A DNA stretch of 64,000 nt from Brachybacterium sp. EE-P12. GTDB lineage: Bacteria; Actinomycetota; Actinomycetes; Actinomycetales; Dermabacteraceae. The DNA lies in NCBI RefSeq assembly GCF_003711805.1, contig NZ_QXCP01000003.1, positions 1-64,000 on the forward strand, in the 5' to 3' direction. Below, piece after piece: positions 15,831 through 24,078 of this stretch. A model generated the notes under the pieces. That model was not told the origin of the DNA and made no database searches. It saw only the letters and a program-made list of their open reading frames with translations. The translations under genes and the position numbers were made by a program. How positions within the stretch are numbered: the stretch's first letter is position 1; each line of letters begins with the position of its first letter.

Positions 15831-16628
15831 TCAGGCCGAGGGTGCGACTGTGAACCCCGCCGGCGCGAGCGCCGCGAGCTTCTCCCGCAGCAGCTCGCCG
15901 ACCTCCCCGCGCCGCTGCACGTCCATCCGCTCGACCGGGCCGGTGACGCTCACCGCGAGCGAGCGCCCGCCGGGGCGCACGAGGGCGACGCCGACGCAGG
16001 CGATGCCCGCCTCGTTCTCCTCGACCTCCGAGGCCCAGCCCCGCTGCTCCGCCTCGGTGACGACCTCGGCCAGGTGCGCGGCGCTCACTGCGAGGGCGGG
16101 GTCCTGGTCGGGGTCCTCGCTCGCCCGTGCGTAGGCGGCGAGCCCGTCCCCGCGCACCCCGTCGGCCGTGAGGATCGCGCGCCCCATCGCGGTGCGGGCG
16201 GCCGGTGCCCGGCTGCCCACTCGCGACCAGACGCGCAGCGCCCGCTCGGGTTCGACCTTGTCGAGATAGAGCACGAAGGGGCCGTCGAGCCGGCCCAGGT
16301 GCACCAGCTCCTGCACCTCGTGCGAGATCGCCGCGAGCGCCGGCGCCATGAGGACGGGCAGGTTCTCCTCGCGCTCGAAGCGGCCGGCGAGCAGGGGCAG
16401 TGCGGCGCCCAGCCGGTAGGTCTGGTCCTCGGCGGCCTGCTCGGCGAAGCCGCGATGCATCAGCGCGCGCAGCAGCCGGTGGGCCGAGGCCTTGTTCAGC
16501 CCGCTCTGGGCAGAGATGTCGCGCAGCGTCATCCCGTCCGGTCCCGCCTCGGCGAGCACCTCGAGCAGGGACAGCGCTTTGTCGACGCTGCCGACAGGGG
16601 AGGGGCTGGAGGGAGGCGTCGTCGTCAT
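15831..16628 (-). CDS. IclR family transcriptional regulator
   Basis: A 265-residue regulator. The winged helix-turn-helix is at about 14-75 (VDKALSLLEVLAEAGPDGMTLRDISAQSGLNKASAHRLLRAL), followed by the IclR effector domain (about 80-255) with the conserved RVGSRAPAARTAMGRAILT segment (about 137-155) and a GIACVGVALV strand. ATG 16628 is preferred because GGAGAG lies 10 bases upstream; ATG 16637 three codons earlier sits only 2 bases from that site. It is divergent from the symporter-manD operon, and the intergene has a strong promoter with palindromes over and beyond the start site. This is the classic layout for an IclR regulator sensing a sugar acid. Confidence 0.93.
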   Translation of the reverse strand: MTTTPPSSPSPVGSVDKALSLLEVLAEAGPDGMTLRDISAQSGLNKASAHRLLRALMHRGFAEQAAEDQTYRLGAALPLLAGRFEREENLPVLMAPALAAISHEVQELVHLGRLDGPFVLYLDKVEPERALRVWSRVGSRAPAARTAMGRAILTADGVRGDGLAAYARASEDPDQDPALAVSAAHLAEVVTEAEQRGWASEVEENEAGIACVGVALVRPGGRSLAVSVTGPVERMDVQRRGEVGELLREKLAALAPAGFTVAPSA

Positions 16629-16699
16629 GGGGTCCATTCTCTCCGGAGCCGAGCGGGGCGGGGTACGGCGACGGAGCTGGGTCCGTAGTGCGGCGATCG

Positions 16700-16728
16700 T
16701 TGCCGACGGGGTCCGCGAGGTCTATGAT
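16700..16728 (+). promoter_or_regulatory. Promoter of the symporter-manD operon
   Basis: TTGCCG (16700-16705) and TATGAT (16723-16728) are separated by 17 bases, close to the sigma-70-type consensus. The predicted start is near 16735, about 100 bases before ATG 16838. Confidence 0.65.
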
Positions 16729-16742
16729 CTGTCGCGCATCAC

Positions 16743-16780
16743 GAAACTAGCGTTTCACAAGACGGAACACAAGGGGTGTT
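16743..16780. promoter_or_regulatory. Two inverted repeats downstream of the promoter, likely IclR operators
   Basis: GAAAC (16743-16747) and GTTTC (16752-16756) flank TAGC, and AACAC (16766-16770) and GTGTT (16776-16780) flank AAGGG. Both lie just after the predicted transcription start, where a bound repressor would block the symporter-manD operon. IclR proteins commonly use short palindromes of this kind. Confidence 0.5.
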
Positions 16781-16837
16781 GCCACGCACGACACGACCGG
16801 CGGATCCGACGTTCCGCCGCCCGCGCAAAGGAGCACG

Positions 16838-18256
16838 ATGAACACCTCGCCGACCCACGTCGCCTCGACCGGGAGCCCGGGACGCCCCGAACCCTCCCCG
16901 CAGCAGCCCGCCCGTTCCGTCGGCGATCTCGTCCGCGCGGCAGTCTCCGGCTGGCTCGGCACGGCGCTGGAGTTCATGGACTTCCAGCTCTACTCGCTCG
17001 CCGCGGCGCTCGTGTTCAGCCAGCTCTTCTTCGCCGCGGACGATGCCGGCATGGCCGTGATCGGTGCGATGGCCACCTACGGCGTCGGCTACGTGGCGCG
17101 GCCCGTCGGCGCCTGGTTCTTCGGCCGCATGGGCGACAGGATCGGACGGAAGAAGGTCCTCTTCTACACCATCGTGCTGATGGGCCTCGCGACCACCCTG
17201 ATCGGCGTGCTCCCCACCTACGAGACCGCCGGCCTGCTCGCCCCCGCCCTGCTCGTCGCCCTGCGGCTCCTCCAGGGCCTCGGCGCGGGCGCGGAGATCT
17301 CGGGCGCCGGGGTGATGCTCGCCGAGTACGCGCCGACGAGGCGCCGCGGACTGATCGCCTCCCTGGTGGCGCTCGGCACCAACTGCGGCACCCTCTTCGC
17401 CTCCGCGATCTGGGCGCTGCTGCTGGTCGTGGTGACCGAGCAGCAGCTGCTGGACTGGGCCTGGCGCGTCCCCTTCATCGCCTCGGCGATCGTGATGGTC
17501 TTCGCCGTCTGGGTCCGCTTCAACCTCAAGGAGTCCCCGGTCTTCGAGGCCCGCGGGGACGTGGTCGACGGCGAGGCTGTGTCCGCCGGGGAGATCGAGG
17601 ACCACGACGCGCAGCAGGCGGAGGAGGTCGCGGAGTTCCGCCAGGCGCGCCCGCTCACCGTCAAGTCGGTCGCGGTCGCCTTCCTGCTCCGGTTCGGACA
17701 GGCCGGGAACTCCGGCATGATCCAGACCTACCTGATCTCCTTCATGACCGTCTTCCTGATGCTGGACAAGCAGCTGAGCACCGAGGTGGTCATCTTCTCC
17801 TCGCTCGCAGCGTTCGTCACCGTGCCCGTCGTAGGCCTGCTCGGCGACCGCTTCGGCCGCAAGACCATGTACACGATCATGAGCGCGATCGCCCTCGTGG
17901 TCGCGATCCCCTGCATACTGCTCATCGTCTCGGGCGTGACCTGGCAGGTCATCCTCGGCTACGTCGTCCTGCACAACCTCGCGGTGATGTCGCTGGCCTC
18001 GATGGAGAACCTGGCGCTGCCGGAGATCTTCGGCGCGCGCAACCGCTACCAGGCGACCGCCGTCGTGCGGGAGATCGCCGCGATCGTCGCCACCGGTGCG
18101 GCCCCCGTCATCGCGGCGGCCGTCGTCGCTGCCACGGGCAGCTGGATGCCCGTCGCCGTGCTCATCATGTTCTTCAGCGCCTGCGCGCTCTTCGCCGCCG
18201 TCTGGATGAAGGAGGTCGCCGGTCGCGACCTCACCGATCCGAACCCGGCGATGTGA
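16838..18256 (+). CDS. MHS-type MFS symporter (sugar acid or organic acid uptake)
   Basis: A 472-residue major facilitator of the metabolite:H+ symporter (MHS; ShiA/ProP-like) group. It shows about 12 helices from residue 35 to 460, the MHS opening GWLGTALEFMDFQLYSLAAALVF (about 42-64), the loop FGRMGDRIGRKKVLFYT (about 94-110) and the GLGAGAEISGAGVMLAEYAP segment in helix 4-5. A charged insertion (about 235-265) lies in the central loop. The ribosome binding site AAAGGAG precedes ATG 16838 by a good distance. It is co-transcribed with manD (36-base gap) behind an IclR-type operator, so its likely cargo is the sugar acid feeding the pathway, such as gulonate, mannonate or a hexuronate. Confidence 0.88.
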   Translation: MNTSPTHVASTGSPGRPEPSPQQPARSVGDLVRAAVSGWLGTALEFMDFQLYSLAAALVFSQLFFAADDAGMAVIGAMATYGVGYVARPVGAWFFGRMGDRIGRKKVLFYTIVLMGLATTLIGVLPTYETAGLLAPALLVALRLLQGLGAGAEISGAGVMLAEYAPTRRRGLIASLVALGTNCGTLFASAIWALLLVVVTEQQLLDWAWRVPFIASAIVMVFAVWVRFNLKESPVFEARGDVVDGEAVSAGEIEDHDAQQAEEVAEFRQARPLTVKSVAVAFLLRFGQAGNSGMIQTYLISFMTVFLMLDKQLSTEVVIFSSLAAFVTVPVVGLLGDRFGRKTMYTIMSAIALVVAIPCILLIVSGVTWQVILGYVVLHNLAVMSLASMENLALPEIFGARNRYQATAVVREIAAIVATGAAPVIAAAVVAATGSWMPVAVLIMFFSACALFAAVWMKEVAGRDLTDPNPAM

Positions 18257-18291
18257 CCGCCCCGCCTCTCGACCCGCACTGGAGGATCTCC

Positions 18292-19530
18292 ATGACCATC
18301 GAACGCATCGACGTCGACGTCACCAGCCCCGGACGCAACTTCGTCACCGCCGTCGTCACCACCGGCGACGGGGTCGTCGGCCTCGGCGACGGCACCCTGA
18401 ACGGGCGCGAGTTCGCCGTCGTCTCCTACCTGCGCGACCACGTCGCGCCGACCCTGATCGGCCGGGACGAGTCCCAGATCGAGTCGATCTGGCAGTACCT
18501 CTACCGCAGCCCGTACTGGCGCCGCGGACCGGTCACCATGGCCGCGGTCGCCGCCATCGACATGGCCCTGTGGGACATCGCCGCGAAGAAGGCCGGGGTC
18601 CCGCTGTACAAGCTGCTCGGCGGCGCCTCCCGCACGGGCCTGCTCAGCTACGCCCACGCCTCCGGCACCACGATCGAGAAGCTCAACGAGGCGATCCACG
18701 GCTACGTCGAGCAGGGCTTCCGCGCCGTGCGGATCCAGTCCGGGGTGCCCGGCCTCGACCAGATCTACGGCGTTCACGACTCGGCCCCCGGCGGGAAGTA
18801 CGAGTACGAGCCCGCCGGGCGCACGGAAACCGGCGCGGCGATGCGTCCGGCCGAGGAGACCTGGGACACCGCCGCCTACCTGCGGCATCTGCCCTCCGTC
18901 TTCGCCGCGGTGCGGGAGGAGTTCGGCGGCGACCTGCGCATCCTCCACGACGGGCACCACCGGATGAGCCCGATCGAGGCCGCGCGCCTGGCGAAGGACA
19001 TCGAGCCCTACGCCCCGTTCTGGCTCGAGGACTGCACCCCGGGGGAGGACCAGACCGCGCTGCGCCTGGTGCGCCACCACTCCACCACCCCGCTCGCGAT
19101 CGGAGAGGTGTTCAACTCGGTGCACGACTACCAGACGCTGATCACCGAGCGGCTCATCGACTACGTGCGCTCCTCCGCCACCCACGCCGGCGGCATCACC
19201 GGACTGCGCCAGATCATGACCTTCGCGGGCATCTACGGCATCCGCTCCGGCTTCCACGGCCCCACCGACGTCTCCCCGGTGGGCATGGCCGCGAACCTCC
19301 ACCTCGGCCTCGCGCTCCACAACTTCGGCATCCAGGAGTACATGCCGCACTCGGAGACCACCCTGTCCGTGTTCAGGACCAGCTACCGCTTCGAGGACGG
19401 ACTGCTCCACCCGGGCGAGACCCCCGGCCTCGGCGTCGGGCTCGACCGCGAGGCGGCCTCGCGCTACGAGTACCAGCCGGCCTATCTCCCCGTGAACCGG
19501 CTGCGGGACGGCTCCGTGCACGACTGGTGA
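18292..19530 (+). CDS. manD: Mannonate dehydratase of the enolase superfamily (ManD/RspA type)
   Basis: A 412-residue enolase-superfamily dehydratase of the ManD subgroup, which removes water from D-mannonate to give 2-keto-3-deoxygluconate (some members prefer D-gluconate). The family hallmark YWRRGPVTMAAVAAIDMALWDI is at 75-96. Metal ligands are Asp220 (LHDGHH), Glu246 (WLEDCTP) and Glu272 (AIGEVFN). Acid/base candidates are Tyr159, His222 and His322 (FHGPTD). A metal ligand pattern with the His two residues after Asp is specific to ManD. ATG 18292 follows GGAGGAT. It is the second gene of the IclR-flanked operon. The C-terminal Trp and length agree with the family. Some ManD enzymes are slow on mannonate and serve gulonate or idonate pathways; the companion genes at 21-25.6 kb fit that. 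Confidence 0.9.
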   Translation: MTIERIDVDVTSPGRNFVTAVVTTGDGVVGLGDGTLNGREFAVVSYLRDHVAPTLIGRDESQIESIWQYLYRSPYWRRGPVTMAAVAAIDMALWDIAAKKAGVPLYKLLGGASRTGLLSYAHASGTTIEKLNEAIHGYVEQGFRAVRIQSGVPGLDQIYGVHDSAPGGKYEYEPAGRTETGAAMRPAEETWDTAAYLRHLPSVFAAVREEFGGDLRILHDGHHRMSPIEAARLAKDIEPYAPFWLEDCTPGEDQTALRLVRHHSTTPLAIGEVFNSVHDYQTLITERLIDYVRSSATHAGGITGLRQIMTFAGIYGIRSGFHGPTDVSPVGMAANLHLGLALHNFGIQEYMPHSETTLSVFRTSYRFEDGLLHPGETPGLGVGLDREAASRYEYQPAYLPVNRLRDGSVHDW

Positions 19531-19547
19531 GGCACGACCGGCCGCCC

Positions 19548-19577
19548 CCCCGCCGCCCCGACGGACACGCGGCGGGG
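19548..19577 (+). terminator. Hairpin after manD
   Basis: CCCCGCCGC (19548-19556) pairs perfectly with GCGGCGGGG (19569-19577) around a 12-base loop, 17 bases after the manD stop. Confidence 0.55.
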
Positions 19578-19609
19578 GAGGGTGCGGGGAGGCCCGGCCC
19601 CCGGATGCC

Positions 19610-19615
19610 TAGGGT
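19610..19615 (+). promoter_or_regulatory. -10 box of a leaderless transcript (arylsulfotransferase gene)
   Basis: TAGGGT (19610-19615) ends 6 bases before ATG 19622, and no ribosome binding site lies between. Confidence 0.5.
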
Positions 19616-19621
19616 GAGGTC

Positions 19622-21379
19622 ATGTCGAACACCGCGACCGCACCTCCCGCGCCGCGCGGGACCGTCCGACGGCGCACCCTGATGACCGGTGCCGCGGGCG
19701 CATCCCTGGCCCTGCTTGGGCTCAGCGCCTGCACCGACGAGGACCCCGTGGCCGGCGCCGGCCCGCAGGAGCCCGACGAGGAGGCGGCCCGGGACCTCAC
19801 CGTCGTCTACCGCGAGGATCCGGCCTCGCGCGGGGACTGGACGGTGTGGTCGGTCGGCTACGACCTGGGCGAGGAAGAGGAGGCGCCCGCCCTGTACGAC
19901 GCCTCGACCCAGCAGGCCCGGCACGAGGCGCTCGCGGAGAAGAAGGCCGAGAAGACGTGGACGGCCGCGGACCCGCTGCTCGTGCTCGACCCCTACGGCA
20001 GCACGCTGACCGGACTGTACGTCTACTTCGAGGACGAGGCCACCGGGAGCCTCGACGTGCTCGCCCGCGCCGCCTCGACCGCCGACTTCGCCCACACCGC
20101 CGCCAACCATGCCTCCTCCGGCGGCTTCGAGGGGCTGGTGATCGGGCTGATCCCCGGCGCGCACACGGACCTGACCCTCACCTGGCGCCCCGAGGGCGGC
20201 GAGGAGGGCGCGGGCACCGTGAAGGTCAAGGCACCCGCCACCGCCTCCGGCTACGGGACCGCCGTCGCCGCCGAGATCCACGACGACGATGCCCTCACGC
20301 CGGGGCTGTTCGCGCTGAACGGCGTCACGGGGCTGAGCAACAACACCTATCTCCTCGACAACACCGGCATCATGCGTGCCGAGATCCACGCCGAGGACAC
20401 CGCCGCCCACCGCTTCCTGTCCGCAGACGGCCGCATCGTCACCACCACCGGGTCGCGGCAGCTCGGCGTGCTCGATCCCCTCGGCCACGCCTCCACCCTC
20501 GTCGACCTCGGCGAGCACAGCGTCCACCACGACCTCGCCGTCGTCGGCGACCTCGCCTACCTGCTCACCTCCAACTCCTCCTCCGAGCGGGTCGAGGACC
20601 GCGTGCTGCGCGTGGACCTCGCAAGCGGCGCGGTGGACCAGGTCGTCGATCTCCAGCAGCTGCTGCCGGACTACGAGAGCCTCGCCCACGCCCAGGAGGG
20701 CGAGGCCGGCGGGTCCGTGGTCCAGGGCAAGGACTGGATCCACATCAACTCCCTCGACATCACCGACGGCGTCATGATCCTCTCCGCCCGGGAGACCTCC
20801 ACGATCATCGCCCTCGACGACGCGCTCGAGCCCGGCGGCGAGCCCTCCGTGCGCTGGATGATCGGGGTGCCGGAGCTGTGGGAGGGCACCGGCTACGAGG
20901 AGCACTTCCTGGCCCCCGAGGGCGAGGTGCTCGGCAACGCCGGACAGCACAGCGTGCACCGCATCGACGACGACGCGCTCCCGGAGGGCCAGTACTACCT
21001 GGAGATGTTCAACAACAACTACTGGCGCGTGAGCACGCGCGAGGACGCCGACTGGCAGGACGTCGGCCCCGCGAACGCCACCACCGACGAGCACGACGGG
21101 GTCAGCCACGCCCTGCGCTACCTGGTCGACGAGACCGCCGGCACCTACTCGCAGGACGCGGCGGTCGAGCTGCCCTACTCCTCGGTGGTCTCCAACGTGC
21201 TCCGCCTCGGCGACGGCGGGACCGACCAGAACATGGTCACCAACTCCGGGCGGTCCAACGAGTTCAGCGAGCGCACGGCCGACGGGGAGGTGCTGGCCTC
21301 CTACCGCTACGACTCCGCCAGCCACGGCTATCGCGTCTACAAGGACACCTTCGAGGGCTTCTGGTTCGCCGCGCCGTGA
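19622..21379 (+). CDS. Arylsulfotransferase (ASST) family lipoprotein
   Basis: A 585-residue exported protein of the bacterial arylsulfotransferase family (AssT-like, PAPS-independent transfer of sulfate between phenols). The N-terminus has RRR (16-18), a hydrophobic stretch and lipobox LSAC with Cys37, so it is Tat- or Sec-exported and lipid-anchored. The beta-propeller core begins near residue 215. Family segments are KDWIHINSLDITDGVMILSARE (about 370-391), GQHSVHRID (about 440-448, a candidate catalytic histidine), MFNNNYWR (about 461-468) and the C-terminal SHGYRVYKDTFEGFWF. The family is well supported; whether it still transfers sulfate is not known. It has its own leaderless promoter and lies between the two halves of the sugar-acid locus, with no obvious pathway link. 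Confidence 0.82.
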   Translation: MSNTATAPPAPRGTVRRRTLMTGAAGASLALLGLSACTDEDPVAGAGPQEPDEEAARDLTVVYREDPASRGDWTVWSVGYDLGEEEEAPALYDASTQQARHEALAEKKAEKTWTAADPLLVLDPYGSTLTGLYVYFEDEATGSLDVLARAASTADFAHTAANHASSGGFEGLVIGLIPGAHTDLTLTWRPEGGEEGAGTVKVKAPATASGYGTAVAAEIHDDDALTPGLFALNGVTGLSNNTYLLDNTGIMRAEIHAEDTAAHRFLSADGRIVTTTGSRQLGVLDPLGHASTLVDLGEHSVHHDLAVVGDLAYLLTSNSSSERVEDRVLRVDLASGAVDQVVDLQQLLPDYESLAHAQEGEAGGSVVQGKDWIHINSLDITDGVMILSARETSTIIALDDALEPGGEPSVRWMIGVPELWEGTGYEEHFLAPEGEVLGNAGQHSVHRIDDDALPEGQYYLEMFNNNYWRVSTREDADWQDVGPANATTDEHDGVSHALRYLVDETAGTYSQDAAVELPYSSVVSNVLRLGDGGTDQNMVTNSGRSNEFSERTADGEVLASYRYDSASHGYRVYKDTFEGFWFAAP

Positions 21380-21402
21380 TCTCGAGGCGTGGGGCCGACG
21401 GG

Positions 21403-21420
21403 GACGCGGCGAGCCGCGTC
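21403..21420. terminator. Hairpin between convergent arylsulfotransferase and kdgK genes
   Basis: GACGCGG (21403-21409) pairs with CCGCGTC (21414-21420) around CGAG. It overlaps the last bases of kdgK and lies 24 bases after the arylsulfotransferase stop. Confidence 0.4.
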
Positions 21421-22384
21421 AGCGGCTGACGGGGTCCGAGGCACCGCCGGCGAGCAGCGCCGCGAGCTCCTCCCGCCGAGGCGCGCCCTCCCAGTCCCCG
21501 GGCGTGGTGCAGGCGAGCGCCCCGCACGCGTTCCCGCGAGCCAGGCGCGCCGGCACGTCCTCGCCGTCCAGCAGGGCGCTGAGATACCCGGCGACGAACG
21601 CATCGCCCGCCCCGACGGTGTCGACCGCGTCGACCCGGTGACCGGCCGCCTCATGCAGCTCGCCGTCCACGAGCGCCGCTGCGCCGTCGGGGCCGAGCTT
21701 CGCGACGACCTGCAGGCCGGGCCGGGCCAGCGCCTGCAGGAGCGCGCGGGGGTCGGAGTCGTCGGCCCCCGGGGCGAGCAGCGCGAGCTCCTCCGTCCCG
21801 CCGAAGAGCACGTCCACGTGCTCGAGGAACTCGCCGAGCAGCGCGGCGAGGTGCTCGCCGGTGCCCAGTCGCGAGCGGTGGTTCACGTCGAGGCTCACCG
21901 CCGTGCCCGCGACGACCGCGCGCTCGACCGCGGTGAGCACGGCGGCATGCGCGGAGGGCGACAGCAGCGAGGTGATGCCGCTGAGGTGCAGGACCTCCGC
22001 CTGCTCGATCAGGTCCTCGGGCAGGTCCGCGGGGGAGAGGGCGGAGGCGGCGGAGCCGGCGCGGTAGTAGTCCACCCGGGTGCTGGTCCCCGTCGGCCGG
22101 GACTTCAGCATCAGCCCCGTCGGCCGCTCCTCATCGACCGCGCACCGCACCTCGACCCCCTCGGCGCGGATCTCGCGCATCACGCGGGTGCCCAGCGGGT
22201 CCGCGCCCACCCGGCTGATCCAGGCCGTGTCCACGCCGAGGCGCTGCAGGCCGATCGCGAGGTTCGACTCCGCCCCGCCGAGCGAGATGTCCACCGAGGG
22301 CAGGTGGGCGAGCGAGCCGATCATGCCGCTGCGCATCATCGCCATCGTCTCGCCGAGGGTGACGACGCGGGCGGCCGCCCTCAT
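21419..22384 (-). CDS. kdgK: 2-keto-3-deoxygluconate kinase (PfkB family)
   Basis: A 321-residue PfkB/ribokinase-family sugar kinase. The N-terminal ARVVTLGETMAMM (about 5-17), the GGAESNLAIGLQRLG stretch (36-50) and the DTVGAGDAFVAGY motif with catalytic base Asp261 are standard. A PTGTSTRVDYYRAGSAAS segment (about 97-114) matches KDG kinases, which phosphorylate 2-keto-3-deoxygluconate to KDPG. ATG 22384 overlaps the stop of the aldolase gene by four bases (ATGA), so the two are translationally coupled. Context (aldolase, fructuronate reductase, dehydrogenase, ManD) supports KDG as substrate over fructose or ribose. It is the last gene of the operon starting at 25601. Confidence 0.9.
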   Translation of the reverse strand: MRAAARVVTLGETMAMMRSGMIGSLAHLPSVDISLGGAESNLAIGLQRLGVDTAWISRVGADPLGTRVMREIRAEGVEVRCAVDEERPTGLMLKSRPTGTSTRVDYYRAGSAASALSPADLPEDLIEQAEVLHLSGITSLLSPSAHAAVLTAVERAVVAGTAVSLDVNHRSRLGTGEHLAALLGEFLEHVDVLFGGTEELALLAPGADDSDPRALLQALARPGLQVVAKLGPDGAAALVDGELHEAAGHRVDAVDTVGAGDAFVAGYLSALLDGEDVPARLARGNACGALACTTPGDWEGAPRREELAALLAGGASDPVSR

Positions 22385-23034
22385 GCCCCGGCCTCGCGCG
22401 TGGTGACCGCGACGAACTGCGCCGCCCGCTCCGCGAGCGCCTCGAGGCTCCCGCCGGAGAGAGCATCGCCCAGCAGCGGGCCGCCGACGGAGACCGCGTC
22501 CGCACCGGCGCGCAGCCACGCGCCGGCCGCCTCGAGGTCCACGCCGCCGGAGGGCACCACGCGGATCCCCGGGAAGGGGCCGCGCAGGTCCTTCACGTAG
22601 CCCGGCCCCACCACGGAGGCGGGGAACACCTTCACCGCCGCGGCACCCGCCGCCCAGCCCGCGTGCAGCTCGCTGGGGGTGAGCCCGCCGGGCACGATCG
22701 AGATCCCGGCCTCGGCCGCGGCCTGGAGCAGGTCCGCCCGCGTGATCGGGGTGACGATGTAGTGGGCACCGCGCTCGGCGGCCGTGCGCAGGTCAGCGGG
22801 GTCGGTGACGGTGCCGATGCCGATGTCCAGCCGATCCCCGAACCGCTCCAGCAGCGCCGGCAGCTCCTCGAGCGTGCCGGGCGTGGACAGCGTCAGCTCG
22901 ACCGAGCGGATCCCGGCGCCGGCGAGGGTCTCGAGTACCGGGGCGTACTGGTCCGCGCGCTTCCCGCGGATCACGACGATCAGGCGGGCGGCGGCGGTGC
23001 GCTCGGGCAGCGAGGGGCGGTCGGGGACGGACAT
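22381..23034 (-). CDS. eda: KDPG aldolase (2-dehydro-3-deoxyphosphogluconate aldolase)
   Basis: A 217-residue class I aldolase of the KDPG/KHG family, splitting KDPG into pyruvate and glyceraldehyde 3-phosphate. The Schiff-base lysine is Lys135 in AAVKVFPAS, Glu46 is the general base in VELTLSTPG, and GIGTVTDP (72-79) and VPSGGV form the phosphate loop. The residue equivalent to the E. coli arginine in VTLRTP is serine here (Ser50), which could loosen specificity; phosphogalactonate-type aldolases also lack it. It ends in a four-base overlap with kdgK and follows the dehydrogenase gene after 39 bases. Start ATG 23034 is the only reasonable one. Confidence 0.9.
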   Translation of the reverse strand: MSVPDRPSLPERTAAARLIVVIRGKRADQYAPVLETLAGAGIRSVELTLSTPGTLEELPALLERFGDRLDIGIGTVTDPADLRTAAERGAHYIVTPITRADLLQAAAEAGISIVPGGLTPSELHAGWAAGAAAVKVFPASVVGPGYVKDLRGPFPGIRVVPSGGVDLEAAGAWLRAGADAVSVGGPLLGDALSGGSLEALAERAAQFVAVTTREAGA

Positions 23035-23073
23035 GGCGGGACTCCTGGATGGGGCGGGCGGGGGCCGGGCGGA

Positions 23074-24078
23074 TCAGAGCTCGAGCAGGACCTTCGCGGA
23101 GCGGGAGGCGTCCTTCGCGGTGGCGAAGGCGGTCTCCGCCTCGGCCACGGGCACCACCTGGGTGACCACCGCGTCGAAGCGCGCGTCCTGCGCGAGCAGC
23201 TCGATCGCCTCGTCGATCTCGGTGTCGAAGCGCTGGGTGCCGCGCAGCTGGACCTCCTTGGCCACGAGCGAGGCGAGGTTCACGGGGATCTCCTGGTTCG
23301 GCAGGATCGCGACCTGCACGATGATCCCCGCCGGCCGCACGGCCTGCACCGCGGAGGACAGCGAGACGGGAGCGCCGGAGCACTCCAGCACCACGTCATA
23401 GGCGTTGTCCGCGGGCGCCTCCTCGGGGACGCGGAGGGTGCGCTGCGCGCCGAGGGCCGCGGCGCGCTCGAGCGGCTCCGGCCGCACATCGGTCACGTGC
23501 ACGGAGGCCGCGCCCCGGTGCAGCAGCGCCGCCACGGCGAGCAGACCGATGGGACCCGCGCCGAGCACCAGGCAGTCCTTGCCCGCCACGTCCCCGGCGA
23601 TCGTCACCGCGTGCAGGGAGACGGCCAGCGGCTCGGCCAGCGCCCCGCGGCGCAGCGGCAGCGACTCCGGCAGCACCCGGATGTTCTCCCGGTCCATGAT
23701 GAGATGCTCGACGGCCGCGCCCTGGCGGTGCGGGATGACCGAGGCGCTGCCGAGATAGTCACCGCCCGGCCACAGGTGGGGCCGGTCCTCGATCCCCGGC
23801 GCGCTGGTGCCGTAGCGGGCAGGGTGCACGGTCACCGGGGTGCCGGGGGCGAGCTCGCCGCTGGGGTCGAGGTCCACCACGGCGGAGAGCTCGTGGCCCG
23901 GGATCAGCGGCTCGGTGATGACGAAGGCGCCGTTCGCGCCGTTGTAGTAGTAGTGCAGGTCGGAGCCGCAGATGCCGACGTACGCGACCTTCAGGCGCAC
24001 CTGGCCCTCGCCGGGCTCGACCTCGGGGACGTCCTCGAGGCGCATGTCGCCTGCGGCGTGGATGGACAGGGCCTTCAT
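23074..24078 (-). CDS. Zinc-dependent sugar-acid dehydrogenase (L-idonate/L-gulonate 5-dehydrogenase type)
   Basis: A 334-residue medium-chain dehydrogenase. The catalytic zinc ligands Cys37 and His62-Glu63 (YVGICGSDLHYYY, IPGHE) are present, and the NAD(P) Rossmann motif is VLGAGPIGLLAVAA (about 170-183). The four-cysteine structural zinc lobe is absent; the segment 82-115 is HPARYGTSAPGIEDRPHLWPGG. CGSDLHYYxxG plus the missing lobe point to the L-idonate 5-dehydrogenase (IdnD)/RspB group. In the neighbourhood of fructuronate reductase and ManD, oxidation of L-gulonate to D-fructuronate is the attractive reaction, with L-idonate to 5-ketogluconate the alternative. ATG 24078 shares one base with the preceding stop (TGATG), so the genes are coupled. 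Confidence 0.85.
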   Translation of the reverse strand: MKALSIHAAGDMRLEDVPEVEPGEGQVRLKVAYVGICGSDLHYYYNGANGAFVITEPLIPGHELSAVVDLDPSGELAPGTPVTVHPARYGTSAPGIEDRPHLWPGGDYLGSASVIPHRQGAAVEHLIMDRENIRVLPESLPLRRGALAEPLAVSLHAVTIAGDVAGKDCLVLGAGPIGLLAVAALLHRGAASVHVTDVRPEPLERAAALGAQRTLRVPEEAPADNAYDVVLECSGAPVSLSSAVQAVRPAGIIVQVAILPNQEIPVNLASLVAKEVQLRGTQRFDTEIDEAIELLAQDARFDAVVTQVVPVAEAETAFATAKDASRSAKVLLEL

